This document shows, piece after piece, positions 42,648 through 50,065 of a stretch of DNA of 50,120 bases; position 1 is the first letter of the stretch, and every line of letters begins with the position of its first letter. The notes under the pieces were generated by a model, which searched no databases, was not told where the DNA came from, and saw nothing but the letters and a program-made list of their open reading frames with translations. The DNA is from an uncultured Prevotella sp. GTDB lineage: Bacteria > Bacteroidota > Bacteroidia > Bacteroidales > Bacteroidaceae. The stretch lies in contig CAMYVQ010000018.1 of NCBI GenBank assembly GCA_947302435.1, positions 1 through 50,120 on the forward strand, read 5' to 3'. The translations under genes were made by a program, and so were the position numbers.

Positions 42648-43633
42648 TACAACAAAAACGTACCATTGCCATCGTCTGTGGTGGCGATTCTTCAGAGCAC
42701 GATGTTTCGTTGCGCTCGGCTCAGGGTATTTATTCTTTTATGGACAAAGAGCGATATGAGGTCTATATCGTTGATATGCGAGGTACCGATTGGCATGTCG
42801 AACTTCCTGATGGCATGACGGCACCCATCAACATGAATGACTTCTCGTTCAAGGAGAACGGAAAAACACGATTCTTCGACTATGCCTACATCACCATCCA
42901 CGGTACACCGGGCGAGAATGGCATCTTGCAAGGCTATTTCGAGCTGATCCACATGCCTTACTCTACAAGCAATGTGTTGGTGGAGGCGCTGACTTTCGAT
43001 AAGTTTGTACTGAACAACTATCTGCGTGGCTATGGTGTCCGTGTGGCCGAGAGCGTGCTTGTGCGCCGTGGCCAGGAACAGCTGATCAGCAAAAGGGACA
43101 TCATTGACAAGGTGGGGATGCCCTGCTTTGTGAAGCCGGCCAACGACGGCTCCAGCTTCGGCGTGTCGAAGGTAAAGAAGCCCGACCAGTTGGCGGCTGC
43201 CTTGCGTGTGGCAATGATGGAGAGCGACGAAGTGATGATTGAGTCGTTTCTTGAAGGAACGGAAATCACCGTGGGTTGCTACAAGACGAAGGAAAAGCAG
43301 GTGGTGTTCCCCGTTACGGAGGTGGTGACAAAGAATGAGTTCTTCGACTATGACGCAAAATACAATGGACAGGTAGAAGAGATTACACCGGCCCGTATCC
43401 CAGCCGAACAGGCTGAACGCGCCCAGAAGCTCACATCGGCCATCTATGACATCCTTCACTGCAACGGCATTATCCGCATCGATTATATCATTTCTCCAGA
43501 AGGCGATATCACCATGCTCGAGATCAATACCACGCCGGGCATGACTGCAACCAGTTTCATTCCCCAGCAGGTGCGTGCCGCCGGCTTGAGCATGAAGGAC
43601 GTGCTGACAGACATTATTGAGAACCAGTTCTAA
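42644..43633 (+). CDS. ddl: D-alanine--D-alanine ligase
   Basis: This is a 329-aa ATP-grasp enzyme that joins two D-Ala to make the dipeptide used by MurF. Motifs are IAIVCGGDSSEHDVSLRSA (N-terminal D-Ala site), the ITIHGTPGENGILQGYFEL loop, MPCFVKPANDGSSFGVSK (ATP lysine), EITVGCYK, and the metal-binding MLEINTTPGMTATSF. Length is normal. It is coupled to rluD by an ATGA overlap. The downstream gap holds one arm of a 36-bp inverted repeat. Confidence 0.96.
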   Translation: MIQQKRTIAIVCGGDSSEHDVSLRSAQGIYSFMDKERYEVYIVDMRGTDWHVELPDGMTAPINMNDFSFKENGKTRFFDYAYITIHGTPGENGILQGYFELIHMPYSTSNVLVEALTFDKFVLNNYLRGYGVRVAESVLVRRGQEQLISKRDIIDKVGMPCFVKPANDGSSFGVSKVKKPDQLAAALRVAMMESDEVMIESFLEGTEITVGCYKTKEKQVVFPVTEVVTKNEFFDYDAKYNGQVEEITPARIPAEQAERAQKLTSAIYDILHCNGIIRIDYIISPEGDITMLEINTTPGMTATSFIPQQVRAAGLSMKDVLTDIIENQF

Positions 43634-43636
43634 TAC

Positions 43637-43754
43637 AAGCCCCCTAAGTTAGGGGGTTGGGGGTCTGAACAAACAATAATCATATTTCTATGGAAAGTTT
43701 TTATAATAGAGGGGCTGCTTGTTCAGACCCCCAACCCCCTAACTTAGGGGGCTT
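43637..43754. repeat. Inverted pair of 36-bp repeats flanking a start codon
   Basis: Arms 43637-43672 and 43719-43754 are perfect reverse complements with a 46-base loop. The loop contains the ATG (43690) of the acyltransferase gene. Each arm matches the single copy at 16211-16244. Arm 1 starts three bases after the ddl stop, and arm 2 is translated as part of the acyltransferase N-terminus. Confidence 0.92.
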
Positions 43755-44907
43755 ATTCGATGAAATCCGCCCTTATGAGGCTGGTGAGATGCAGCAGGCA
43801 TTCGAGGAAATGCTGAATGACCGGCAGTTTAATGCGCTTATGAAGGGTTTTGCACCTTGGTTACCGAAAGGGTTGCGTAACGGTTTGTTACGTTTGGCCT
43901 TCAAGGGCGTGAAGACCCCGCTCGACTTCCAGATGCGCTTCATGAAGCCTGTCGTGAAGCACATCATCCGCAAGCATACCGACGGCTGCACGTTCGATGA
44001 CAGCAGCTTGAAGGGTAGTGCGAACGAGCGATTCACGTTCGTCTCCAATCATCGCGACATCGTGCTCGACTCCGCTTTCCTCGACGTGAAGCTGATTGAG
44101 GCTGGCTATCCCACGACGGTGGAGATTGGCATTGGCGACAACCTGCTCATCTATCCCTGGATCAAACGGCTGGTGCGCATGAACAAGGCGTTCACCGTGC
44201 GCCGCGGACTCTCGCCTAAGGAGATGCTGCGTAGCAGTCAGCTCATGAGCGAGTATATCCACTATGCCGTGACCCAGAAGAAGGAGAATATTTGGATTGC
44301 CCAGCGCGAAGGCCGCGCCAAGGATAGTGACGACCGCACGCAGGAGTCGGTGCTGAAGATGCTGGCTATGGGTGGAACGGGTGACAACAATGTTGACAAG
44401 TTGCGCGACCTGAACATCGTACCCCTGACCATCAGCTACGAGTTTGACCCGTGTGACTATCTAAAGGCACAAGAGTTTCAGTTGAAGCGCGATAATCCGT
44501 CGTTCAAGAAGAGCAAGCAAGACGACTTGGACAACATGAAAACGGGCATCTTCGGCTACAAAGGCCGCGTACACTACCGTTGCGGCACGCAGATCAACCA
44601 GTGGATCGACGAACTGAAGGAACTTCCGAAGAAGGAGTTCTACACAGCGTTGTGCCAGCGCATGGATCAAGAGATTCATGCGGGCTACCAGCTCTTTCCT
44701 GTGAACTATATCGCACTCGATGGGCTGAACGGCAACCGCGACAATGCCAGCCACTATACTGTTGACGACGAGAAACGCTTTGCCGACTATCTGACCAGTC
44801 AGCTGGCCAAGATCAACATTCCCAACAAGGACGAGGCCTTTCTCAGAGAGCGCATGCTCACGATGTATGCCAATCCGTTGCGTAACTATTCAGAAGCCGC
44901 GAAATGA
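43690..44907 (+). CDS. PlsC-type acyltransferase with a repeat-derived N-terminus
   Basis: A 405-aa member of the 1-acyl-glycerol-3-phosphate acyltransferase superfamily. The His-Asp box is FVSNHRDIVLDSAF, and later blocks are FTVRRGLSPKEML and WIAQREGRAKDSDD. Residues 5-22 ([18 protein letters not shown]) come from the repeat loop and arm, and the normal-looking part begins at FDEIRPYEAGEM. An alternative start is the ATG at 43789 (MQQAFEEM), which would cut into the conserved part. The substrate is unknown; phospholipid or aminolipid acylation is likely. The stop overlaps the next gene's ATG. Confidence 0.85.
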   Translation: MESFYNRGAACSDPQPPNLGGLFDEIRPYEAGEMQQAFEEMLNDRQFNALMKGFAPWLPKGLRNGLLRLAFKGVKTPLDFQMRFMKPVVKHIIRKHTDGCTFDDSSLKGSANERFTFVSNHRDIVLDSAFLDVKLIEAGYPTTVEIGIGDNLLIYPWIKRLVRMNKAFTVRRGLSPKEMLRSSQLMSEYIHYAVTQKKENIWIAQREGRAKDSDDRTQESVLKMLAMGGTGDNNVDKLRDLNIVPLTISYEFDPCDYLKAQEFQLKRDNPSFKKSKQDDLDNMKTGIFGYKGRVHYRCGTQINQWIDELKELPKKEFYTALCQRMDQEIHAGYQLFPVNYIALDGLNGNRDNASHYTVDDEKRFADYLTSQLAKINIPNKDEAFLRERMLTMYANPLRNYSEAAK

Positions 44908-45575
44908 AGATTCCGTATGGTTTATGGGGTGTAGCCCTACTGCTTCTCTTGCTCAACGCCTGCACCCAAGATGCTTACGAGAAGGGCGAGGGCAAATACT
45001 CCTCGCTGAGGGCCGACTTTGTGGAGGCTCACGCCGGAAACAATAAGCTGGTTGACTATGCCGTGACCGACGATGGCGACCGTTTGGACATTTCTGTGCC
45101 TTACAGTGCTTCGTGGGTGAAAACTCCCGATTCGCTCTATCGGGGCATCTTATATTATAAAGGTACGGGCGCGTCGGTCGAAGTGGTCGCTCTCAGTTCC
45201 GTGAGTGTCATCGACTCATTGGTGCCGAAAGACAGTCTGAAACAGGGACTGAAGATGGATCCCTTGACACTGGAGAGCATCTGGGTGAGCAAGAACAAAC
45301 GCTATCTGAATGCAGGCATTTGGCTGAAGGGCGGTGAAACCGACGATTCGGAGGCTGCCCATCGGATAGGGGTGGTGAGCGACACGCTTATTGTCTATGC
45401 CGACGGCAAGCGCACGCTCCGCGTTCTGCTTTATCACGACCAAGGGGGAATGCCCGAATACTATTCTCAGCGCAGCTATTTCAGTGTGCTGCTGCCGGGT
45501 ATTCAGGCCGACAGTCTTCAGTTCACGGTCAACACCTACGATGGAACGGTCGTGAAATGCCTTCCTGTTCGGTAG
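44904..45575 (+). CDS. Lipoprotein, possibly NigD-like
   Basis: A 223-aa protein with a lipoprotein signal (IPYGLWGVALLLLLLNAC, lipobox LNAC-T). The mature part is beta-rich with a Ser/Val pattern (EVVALSSVSVIDSLVPKD, then LTLESIWVSKNKRYLNAGIWLKG), which recalls the NigD-like family of Bacteroidetes lipoproteins. This is a moderate-to-weak match from memory. The ATG overlaps the acyltransferase stop, so the two are co-expressed. Function is unknown. Confidence 0.7.
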   Translation: MKIPYGLWGVALLLLLLNACTQDAYEKGEGKYSSLRADFVEAHAGNNKLVDYAVTDDGDRLDISVPYSASWVKTPDSLYRGILYYKGTGASVEVVALSSVSVIDSLVPKDSLKQGLKMDPLTLESIWVSKNKRYLNAGIWLKGGETDDSEAAHRIGVVSDTLIVYADGKRTLRVLLYHDQGGMPEYYSQRSYFSVLLPGIQADSLQFTVNTYDGTVVKCLPVR

Positions 45576-45578
45576 TTT

Positions 45579-46208
45579 TTAATCTATATACCCCTGTTTC
45601 CTCAGCTCTTTTGCCATGGTGCAAAGCTCGTCGTACCATTCCTGTCCGAAGCGGCGCACCAACGGCCCCTCTAAGAAGCGATAGACGGGCAGACCCAGTT
45701 CGCGTCCTTTCTCCACTGCATCCTTGCAGACATCCCATCGATGGTAGTTCAGGGCCACTGTCCCGTCGCTGAACTGTTTTTCACGGATGGGGTAGAGGGC
45801 GCAGCTGATGGGCTTGCAGAATCGGGACTTCCCGTTTCTGAAAGCCTTCTCCAATGCACACAAACAGCAGTGATCAACGGTTCCACCGTCGATTTCCAAC
45901 TGGTCATAATAAGTAAACACACAGTCCTTCCCATTCACGATGCTTGTCACCAAATCGCCCTCTTGGTCGGTATAGGCCACGCCCTGCTTGTCAATGACCG
46001 CCTGTGCCGAAGCACTCAGGTCGCTCCACACTTCATCGAGGGATTCTTCAATTTCGCCGATTTCATCGAGAGTTACAGGTGCGCCTGCATCGCCCTCTAT
46101 ACAACATTGGCCTTTGCAGGCGTTCAGGTTGCAACAGAATTCCTCGGTCAGGATGTCCGACGAAATCAGGATTTCTCCGATTTGCAGGATGGGGGGAAGT
46201 CGTTTCAT
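45579..46208 (-). CDS. DUF3109 family cysteine-rich protein
   Basis: A 209-aa cytoplasmic protein with clustered cysteines: CCNLNACKGQCC (about 25-36), HCCLCALEKAF (about 117-127) and FCKPISCALYPI (about 134-145). This spacing suggests a zinc or Fe-S site. The set and order match the DUF3109 family as I know it, which is common in Bacteroidetes and has no firm function. It ends three bases from the convergent lipoprotein gene. A triple 22-bp repeat lies 69 bases upstream of its start. Confidence 0.85.
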   Translation of the reverse strand: MKRLPPILQIGEILISSDILTEEFCCNLNACKGQCCIEGDAGAPVTLDEIGEIEESLDEVWSDLSASAQAVIDKQGVAYTDQEGDLVTSIVNGKDCVFTYYDQLEIDGGTVDHCCLCALEKAFRNGKSRFCKPISCALYPIREKQFSDGTVALNYHRWDVCKDAVEKGRELGLPVYRFLEGPLVRRFGQEWYDELCTMAKELRKQGYID

Positions 46209-46277
46209 ATTACGTTTTCTATGGATTGCTGTTGTTGTTGGTTTTTGTTCTTTTTGCGGCCGATGTCAAACCGTTTT

Positions 46278-46343
46278 ACAAACTCGTCGACTTTGTATGA
46301 CAAACTCGTCGACTTTGTGTCACAAACTCGTCGACTTTGTGAA
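46278..46343. repeat. Three tandem 22-bp units with an internal dyad
   Basis: Units start at 46278, 46300 and 46322. The first 19 bases, ACAAACTCGTCGACTTTGT, are identical in all three; only the three spacer bases vary. The 19-mer is almost a perfect inverted repeat (eight of nine base pairs around a central T). The array lies between the ung 3' end and the DUF3109 5' end, like an operator or iteron cluster. Confidence 0.85.
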
Positions 46344-46402
46344 TCCATTCAAGTCGGGTGTTGTTCTGATGTGATTTCGGTCATTGGATGACACTCGTCA
46401 GA

Positions 46403-47068
46403 TCACCATTCGATGGGCTGCTGTCCCTTATTTAATAAATAAAGGTTCGCGCGCGAGAACTGGTGCTGGCCGAACCATCCGCCACGGTTGGCTGACAGGG
46501 GAGAGGGGTGGACAGATTCGAGGACGAGGTTGTTCTGCTTGTCAATCATATAAGCCTTCGAACGGGCAAAGCCGCCCCACAACATATACACCAAGTGCTG
46601 GCGGTGGGTGGCCAATGCTTTGATGGCGGCATCGGTGAATGTCTGCCAGCCCAATGTCGCATGGCTGTTGGCCTGATGCGCACGCACGGTGAGCGTGGCA
46701 TTGAGTAGCAGCACGCCCTGCTTGGCCCAGCGGCTCAGGTCGCCGCTCTGTGGGATGGGCGTTCCGAGGTCGTCGTGAATCTCCTTGAAGATATTCTGTA
46801 GGGAAGGAGGAAATGGAATTCCCTCGCACACTGAGAAGCTCAGGCCGTGGGCCTGTCCCGGCTCGTGGTAGGGGTCTTGTCCGATGATCACCACCTTCAC
46901 CTCGTCGAACGGACAAAGGTTGAAGGCATTGAAAATCAGTCGTCCCGGCGGATAGCAAGCCCCTGCCATATATTCGCGTCGCACATGCTCCGTTAGTTGT
47001 GCAAAGTAGGGCTTCTCAAACTCGTCCTTCAAGTATTCTTTCCACGATTCCTCAATCTGTACGTTCAT
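46403..47068 (-). CDS. ung: Uracil-DNA glycosylase (family 1)
   Basis: This is a 221-aa base-excision-repair enzyme that removes uracil from DNA. The water-activating motif GQDPYHEPGQAHGLSFSV is at about 63-80, GVLLLNATLTVRAHQANSH is near 117-135, and the DNA-intercalation loop HPSPLSANRGG is near 187-197. All are canonical for family 1 UNG at normal length. It shares a 69-base divergent promoter region with the AGCS symporter. Confidence 0.97.
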   Translation of the reverse strand: MNVQIEESWKEYLKDEFEKPYFAQLTEHVRREYMAGACYPPGRLIFNAFNLCPFDEVKVVIIGQDPYHEPGQAHGLSFSVCEGIPFPPSLQNIFKEIHDDLGTPIPQSGDLSRWAKQGVLLLNATLTVRAHQANSHATLGWQTFTDAAIKALATHRQHLVYMLWGGFARSKAYMIDKQNNLVLESVHPSPLSANRGGWFGQHQFSRANLYLLNKGQQPIEW

Positions 47069-47086
47069 AGCATTTTGCCTTTTTTG

Positions 47087-47121
47087 TTTGCAAAATTACA
47101 TCTTTTTTTGTATTTTTGCAA
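47087..47121. promoter_or_regulatory. Face-to-face overlapping divergent promoters (ung / AGCS)
   Basis: On the plus strand: -33 TTTG (47087-47090), 20-base spacer, -7 TATTTTTG (47111-47118). On the minus strand: -33 TTG (47121-47119), 20-base spacer, -7 TAATTTTG (47098-47091). The two promoters fill the same 35 bases, so only one polymerase can bind at a time. Predicted leaders are about 10-20 bases. Confidence 0.65.
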
Positions 47122-47137
47122 GCAAAACGAAGTTGAT

Positions 47138-48493
47138 ATGGAGCCTATCAATGACTTTTTCTCGCTACTGAGCGGCTTTCTTTGGGGATGGCCGATGATT
47201 ATCCTGTTGTTGGGGACGCACGTGTTCCTTACTTTCCGCCTGCGCATTCCGCAGCGAAAACTTATTACGGGCATCCGCCTGTCGGTGAAGAAAGACAAAG
47301 ATGCCACGGGCGATGTGAGCCAGTTCGGGGCCTTGGCAACGGCCTTGGCGGCCACAATCGGTACGGGAAATATTGTGGGCGTGGCTACGGCGGTGGCTCT
47401 CGGTGGGCCGGGAGCCGTGCTGTGGTGCTGGCTGACCGGCATCTTCGGCATGTCGACGAAGTATGCCGAGGGACTCTTGGCCGTGAAATATCGTGTGAAG
47501 GGAAAGGACGGTCGTACATACGGCGGGCCGATGTATGCCCTGGAGCGCGGATTGAAAATGCGTTGGCTGGCTGTGCTCTTTGCAGTCTTTACGGCTCTGG
47601 CATCGTTTGGCATCGGTTGCACTGTGCAGGCCAACTCTATTGCCTTGCTTGCCAACGAGACCTTTGGCATCCCTACTTGGATGGTCGGCCTTTTTGTCTG
47701 TCTGCTCACGGGATTGGTCATTCTCGGAGGTATCAAAGCCATTGCCCGTGTCTGTACCGTATTGGTGCCCTTCATGGCTGCGCTCTATGTGTTAGGCTGC
47801 ATCGTCATTCTCTGCATGAACGGCACATACGTGTGGCCGGCGGTAGAACTCATTGTGCGTTCGGCTTTCAATCCCTCGGCGGCAGGCGGCGGTTTTGTGG
47901 GTGCCACGGTGATGATGGCGGCCCGTTATGGCATTGCCCGCGGCTTGTTTTCCAATGAGAGCGGCATGGGCTCGGCTCCCATCGTGGCCGCTGCCGCCCA
48001 GACGCGCAACCCTGTGCGTCAGGCATTGGTAAGCAGCACAGGTACGTTCTGGGACACTGTCGTCATCTGTGCGCTTACGGGTTTGGTGCTTGTCAGCAGC
48101 ATTCTGGCCTATCCCGACATCAGCTATGCCGACGGTGCTGCGCTGACGAAGGTGGCTTTTTCCAAGATCCCCTATATCGGTGCGCCGTTGCTTGCCTTTG
48201 GCATTCTGACTTTCGCCTTCAGTACTATCCTGGGTTGGAGCTACTATGGCGAGAGTGCCGTGAACTACATCGAGAAGCAGCGTGTCAACCGTTTCTATCG
48301 CATCCTCTATATCGTGGCTCTTTTCTTCGGCAGCATCATCAATCTGGACATCATTTGGAACATCGCCGACTGCATGAATGCCCTCATGACCATCCCCAAC
48401 CTCGTGTGTCTGTTGTTATTAAGCAAAGTGGTTGCCCGAGAGACAGAAAAATATCTCTGGGGCAACCGCCTTGATGAGGAAATGGTGGAATAA
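47138..48493 (+). CDS. AGCS-family sodium:alanine/glycine symporter
   Basis: The 451-aa inner-membrane protein takes up alanine or glycine with sodium. The ATG at 47138 (MEPINDFF) is chosen because the longer frame back to 46997 would overlap ung and its promoter. It has about ten to eleven hydrophobic segments and family motifs ALAATIGTGNIVGVATA, GMSTKYAEGLLAVKYR, GGPMYALERGL, SNESGMGSAPIVAAAAQT and FAFSTILGWSYYGE. Alanine uptake would also feed D-Ala for the wall, though no regulation ties them. It ends 7 bases from the convergent 48501-49598 gene. Confidence 0.94.
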   Translation: MEPINDFFSLLSGFLWGWPMIILLLGTHVFLTFRLRIPQRKLITGIRLSVKKDKDATGDVSQFGALATALAATIGTGNIVGVATAVALGGPGAVLWCWLTGIFGMSTKYAEGLLAVKYRVKGKDGRTYGGPMYALERGLKMRWLAVLFAVFTALASFGIGCTVQANSIALLANETFGIPTWMVGLFVCLLTGLVILGGIKAIARVCTVLVPFMAALYVLGCIVILCMNGTYVWPAVELIVRSAFNPSAAGGGFVGATVMMAARYGIARGLFSNESGMGSAPIVAAAAQTRNPVRQALVSSTGTFWDTVVICALTGLVLVSSILAYPDISYADGAALTKVAFSKIPYIGAPLLAFGILTFAFSTILGWSYYGESAVNYIEKQRVNRFYRILYIVALFFGSIINLDIIWNIADCMNALMTIPNLVCLLLLSKVVARETEKYLWGNRLDEEMVE

Positions 48494-48500
48494 TTGTCAA

Positions 48501-49598
48501 CTATTTTTCTACCACTTTGGCTGCTGTTCCGTCGCTATAGCGCAGAATGTTGATACCACGGCGAGGATGTGCTTGACGACGGCCATCAACAGAATAACGC
48601 GCAACCACTGAAACTGGCACATTATTCACTTTCTTGATAGATGTAGAAAATGGGTCTATCCGGTAGATAGTATCATCATGACCATCTTTAGCACCACAGG
48701 AAAGATAGACTTTTCCATTTATTTTCAAGATAGCGAAATATGCCGATGAACTCATTTCAGTTTCAATTGACTGGAGTACTGTCCCGTCTTCTGACACGAC
48801 CTTAAATCCTTGAATAGGTGTGTCATATCGGTATTCCCGCCTATCCACTTCACCGTCAAGATTGCGGTCTTCTTCGTAGCAAACCTCTTCCTGTATCTCA
48901 CCGAAAATGGGTACAAGGTATTCATATTTTTCATCGGTGTTGAATAAAGTCTGAGTAAATATGAAGTCGTTCTCAATATATGAATTTCCATCATAATCAT
49001 TTAACCATAAGTCAAAATATTCATTATAAACACTTTTCGTATCGCTTGTCGTTTCCCATTCACCAGTAGATACTTCGTAGGTTATATCATACGAGTATAG
49101 GTATCCACTTTCAGGTATCCAACGATAGTAAGAGGCGGGATATAATAGTCCAAATTCATAGTGAAAAAAATAGGAAGACTTTGAATTAGGCCATAGTATA
49201 TAACCGCTTTGCTGGCTACTGTAATCATCCTCGGCTGCATAATCCAATGCTTCTTCCCAAGTAAAAACGTAAGAATCATTAACATTATTATAATTCATCT
49301 GTTGAGTAGAATCACGGGCAACATCCTTTATCTCTAATTTCCTACTCAACGTTTTATATCCAGAGGTACGGCTTGGGTACTGGACTTGAAAAGAGCGAAC
49401 TTTCTCAATCTCGTCATTATAGACATCAATTGTGTTCTCAGATTCTCCAGATTGCACCAAAATAAAAGATTCTCCACCATAGGCAAATTGCTTAGGCGTA
49501 ACATCAAAATGATTTGTGAACTCCTTAAACTCTGAGATCTGGGCATTCGAACTGACCGATATAGCCAGCAACGAAACTAAAAAGAATAACTTTTTCAT
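48501..49598 (-). CDS. Secreted protein with a T9SS-like tail, unknown function
   Basis: The 365-aa protein has a signal peptide (MKKLFFLVSLLAISVSSNAQ). The middle is rich in Tyr, Asp and Ser with no recognised fold (YDSQQ-type low-order stretches, RYEWIPESGYLYS-like aromatic runs). The end (VVARYSVDGRRQAHPRRG then NILRYSDGTAAKVVEK) keeps the form of a T9SS sorting tail: G-R/x-x, G, and closing VV-K. The gene is visibly more AT-rich than its neighbours, which suggests different ancestry. The upstream region holds a promoter and a large structured element. Confidence 0.65.
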   Translation of the reverse strand: MKKLFFLVSLLAISVSSNAQISEFKEFTNHFDVTPKQFAYGGESFILVQSGESENTIDVYNDEIEKVRSFQVQYPSRTSGYKTLSRKLEIKDVARDSTQQMNYNNVNDSYVFTWEEALDYAAEDDYSSQQSGYILWPNSKSSYFFHYEFGLLYPASYYRWIPESGYLYSYDITYEVSTGEWETTSDTKSVYNEYFDLWLNDYDGNSYIENDFIFTQTLFNTDEKYEYLVPIFGEIQEEVCYEEDRNLDGEVDRREYRYDTPIQGFKVVSEDGTVLQSIETEMSSSAYFAILKINGKVYLSCGAKDGHDDTIYRIDPFSTSIKKVNNVPVSVVARYSVDGRRQAHPRRGINILRYSDGTAAKVVEK

Positions 49599-49649
49599 TT
49601 TTGCATTTGTTTTTATAAATTGAACATAAAAATAGCAGCATTCGTAGAG

Positions 49650-49861
49650 GCATAAAGAATGGCGTGGCCACTCTTATGCACTTACCTAAGGGGCAGACGT
49701 AGGAAATTTGGAACCCCTCATCTCAATAAGAATGCTCCACGCCAAGGCGTGCGCATAGCAATATAAATGAGATGAGGAAATACCATGTTCCTATGGTCTT
49801 TCCCTTTGCTTTTCAATCGAACTATTCCAAAACAGATTTCCTACGTCTTTTCGGTAAGTGC
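49650..49861 (-). ncRNA. Structured element with a three-way-junction fold
   Basis: Complementary arms nest as follows: GCACTTACC (49678-49686) with 49853-49861; GACGTAGGAAAT (49696-49707) with 49836-49847; TTTGGAA (49707-49713) with 49825-49831. Inside lie two arms. One is CCTCATCTCA (49716-49725) with 49768-49777, capped by CACGCC-AA-GGCGTG (49738-49751). The other is ACCAT (49782-49786) with 49793-49797. GCATAAAGA (49650-49658) also pairs with 49672-49679. The minus strand has a promoter box upstream. It could be an RNA, a structured leader, or a MITE-like repeat. Confidence 0.6.
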
Positions 49862-49913
49862 GATATAAAAGCTAATGCATCTTTAGTTCGGGATGTCTCC
49901 CCCGATACCGATT

Positions 49914-49921
49914 GCAAAAGT
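49914..49921 (-). promoter_or_regulatory. -7 box upstream of the structured element
   Basis: The minus strand reads TACTTTTG, matching TAnnTTTG. Transcription would begin near 49907. It would first pass a small hairpin (TCGGG...CCCGA, about 49888-49905), then the structured element, and reach the secreted-protein gene after about 310 bases. Confidence 0.5.
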
Positions 49922-49965
49922 ACACAATAAAACTGAAACGAAGAAACATTTTCAAAAAAATCCAT

Positions 49966-50008
49966 ACAGAAAAGTGGGAAACGAAGCCATTAGCCTTGTT
50001 TCCCACTT
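49966..50008 (-). terminator. Terminator of the gene at the right edge
   Basis: AAGTGGGAAAC (49972-49982) and GTTTCCCACTT (49998-50008) form a perfect 11-bp stem. On the minus strand TTTTCTG follows. It lies about 60 bases after the stop of the partial gene. Confidence 0.7.
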
Positions 50009-50017
50009 CTTAAAATA

Positions 50018-50059
50018 AGTCTGTAGTCTAAAGTCTATAGTCAATAGCCTAAAGTCTAA
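50018..50059. repeat. Heptamer-like repeat after the edge gene
   Basis: Repeated words AGTCTAA, AGTCTAT, AGTCAAT and AGCCTAA run in about 7-base steps. It resembles in style the arrays at 19985-20034 and 20501-20526 and lies directly behind a gene end. Confidence 0.6.
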
Positions 50060-50065
50060 CCTCGT

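Noticed and set aside
43637..43754. Insertion sequence with transposase
   Set aside because: The inverted arms enclose only 46 bases with no transposase, and single arms occur elsewhere (16211-16244), so the unit is the 34-36-bp repeat itself.
46278..46343. CRISPR array
   Set aside because: Repeats are 19 bases with only 3 variable bases between them, so there are no spacers, and no cas gene is near.
46997..47137. Extended N-terminus of the AGCS symporter
   Set aside because: It would overlap ung and the divergent promoters; the ATG at 47138 gives the family's normal N-terminus.
49650..49861. 6S RNA or a known riboswitch
   Set aside because: The fold is a three-way junction rather than one long bulged hairpin, and I recognise no conserved riboswitch core.
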